NCBI GenBank assembly: GCA_041477815.1
Contig: JBGOUV010000309.1
Coordinates: 1-8,289, forward strand
Source: JBGOUV01 sp041477815
Lineage (GTDB): Bacteria > Acidobacteriota > Terriglobia > Bryobacterales > JACQDG01
DNA length: 8,289 bases
Reading direction: 5' to 3'
Part shown: in pieces, positions 7,540 to 8,289 of the stretch
Position numbering within the stretch: position 1 is the stretch's first letter
How the letters are laid out: the number at the start of each line of letters is the position of its first letter
Notes under the pieces: generated by a model
What the model was told of the DNA's origin: nothing
The model's input: only the letters and a program-made list of their open reading frames with translations
Database searches by the model: none
Position numbers and translations under genes: made by a program

Positions 7540-7542
7540 GTG
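7538..7542 (+). promoter_or_regulatory. Shine-Dalgarno-like AGGTG overlapping the upstream stop codon
   Basis: AGGTG begins within the TAG stop of the DUF1549/1553 gene and ends 2 bases before the ATG at 7545. The spacing is shorter than ideal, so translational coupling to the upstream gene is likely to matter more than free initiation. Confidence 0.4.
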
Positions 7543-7544
7543 CC

Positions 7545-8289
7545 ATGCCTGAACATTCTCGTCCCACCCGCAACCGCCGTGAGTTTATCTGTGACGCCTT
7601 CTGCGGCTTCGGCGCCCTGGCGTACAGCTCCATGTACGCCGCCAGTATCAGCAATCCCCTGGCTCCCAAGCGCCCGCAGATGGAGGCCAAGGCCAAGTCC
7701 GTCATCTTTTTGTTCATGGCCGGCGGCCCCAGCCACGTCGAGACCTTCGACCCCAAGCCGCTGTTGAACAAGCTGAACGGCCAGAGACGCCCGGCTACGT
7801 TCGGCGAGGCGCAGTATCAGTACGTCAACGACGCCTCCCGCCTGCTCGGGACCAAGCGCACCTTTAAGAGGTACGGCAAGAGTGGTATCGAGGTGTCCGA
7901 CCTGTTCCCACATATCGGCGAGTGCGTGGACGACATCGCCGTGATCCGCTCCTGCCACGCCGACATGGTGGTCCACTCCGCCGCGCAGTACCAGCTCTTC
8001 AGCGGCCGCGTCATCCCCGGGTTTCCGTCCATGGGCTCCTGGGTGATCTACGGCCTGGGATCGGAAAGCGAATCGCTGCCCGCGTACGTAGTAATGCCCG
8101 ACCCCAAGGGAGCGCTCGAAGCCGGCCAGCCCATGTATACCCAGGGCTTCCTGCCGGCCATCTACCAGCCGACTATGTTCCGGCCGGGTCCCAAGCCCGT
8201 GCTGAACCTGGATCTGCCCTCCGGCGTCACCTTGGACCAGCGCCGCGAGACCCTGCGCCTGATCAAGGGCCTGAATGAAGCCGGCCTGA
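7545..8289 (+). CDS. DUF1501 protein with twin-arginine leader, partial (C-terminus off the window)
   Basis: The frame is open for 248 codons from the ATG at 7545 to the window edge. The N-terminus has NRREFICDAFCGFGALAYSSMYA (residues 10-32), a Tat-type leader with RRxF and a modest hydrophobic stretch. The mature part begins with KSVIFLFMAGGPSHVETFDPKP (51-72), the hallmark of DUF1501, a family placed in the alkaline phosphatase/sulfatase superfamily. IAVIRSCHADMVVHSAAQYQLFSG (131-154) and FPSMGSWVIYGLG (160-172) are further family signatures. Full-length members usually have roughly 430-480 residues, so about half is present. It starts 5 bp after the DUF1549/1553 stop, a pairing widespread in Planctomycetes, Verrucomicrobia and Solibacteres, which argues that the two products act together outside the cytoplasm. 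The activity is not established; hydrolysis of a phosphate or sulfate ester is only a fold-based possibility. Confidence 0.93.
   Translation, partial: MPEHSRPTRNRREFICDAFCGFGALAYSSMYAASISNPLAPKRPQMEAKAKSVIFLFMAGGPSHVETFDPKPLLNKLNGQRRPATFGEAQYQYVNDASRLLGTKRTFKRYGKSGIEVSDLFPHIGECVDDIAVIRSCHADMVVHSAAQYQLFSGRVIPGFPSMGSWVIYGLGSESESLPAYVVMPDPKGALEAGQPMYTQGFLPAIYQPTMFRPGPKPVLNLDLPSGVTLDQRRETLRLIKGLNEAGL

Noticed and set aside
1..8289. Mobile element, CRISPR, tRNA or defence system
   Set aside because: Nearly every base is accounted for by five ordinary-looking exported protein genes; I saw no transposase, integrase, regularly spaced repeats, tRNA-like fold or defence domain.

Overview
The window is GC-rich and almost wholly coding. 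It looks like chromosomal DNA from an Acidobacteriota bacterium, most plausibly of the Solibacteres/Bryobacterales type. The evidence is indirect. There is a very large outer-membrane receptor with an N-terminal carboxypeptidase-regulatory-like domain and an 'ELPLNGRN' plug motif (the Oar-like type abundant in Acidobacteriota). There is a DUF1549/DUF1553 + DUF1501 gene pair, shared mainly by Planctomycetes, Verrucomicrobia and Solibacteres. There are also two exported Gfo/Idh/MocA oxidoreductases. No rRNA or housekeeping gene is present, so this assignment is inference.

Layout: five protein genes form two divergent units that meet in a 29-bp intergenic gap at 5540-5568. Leftward (minus strand), in order of transcription: a short Tat-type Gfo/Idh/MocA oxidoreductase (5539-4532), a 1150-residue TonB-dependent-receptor-like protein (4509-1057), and a second Tat-type Gfo/Idh/MocA oxidoreductase (1040 to beyond base 1, C-terminus missing). 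The two gaps are 22 and 16 bp and each holds a Shine-Dalgarno sequence but no room for a terminator, so this is very likely one operon. Rightward (plus strand): a 656-residue DUF1549/DUF1553 protein with one CxxCH haem-type motif (5569-7539), then, 5 bp later, a DUF1501 protein with a twin-arginine leader (7545 to beyond 8289, C-terminus missing).

How they may work together: all five products carry export signals. The receptor would bring a ligand across the outer membrane or bind it at the surface. The two oxidoreductases would act in the periplasm, presumably on sugars or sugar-like compounds with NAD(P) carried through the Tat system. The DUF1549/1553-DUF1501 pair is an exported two-protein module of unknown function that may carry haem. 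A joint role in carbohydrate capture and oxidation is a reasonable hypothesis but is not shown by the sequence.

Non-coding DNA totals about 70 bp: 1041-1056, 4510-4531, 5540-5568 and 7540-7544. I see no tRNA, rRNA, CRISPR, insertion sequence, attachment site or strong terminator. Very long open frames antisense to the receptor and to the DUF1549/1553 gene are codon-register shadows, not genes.
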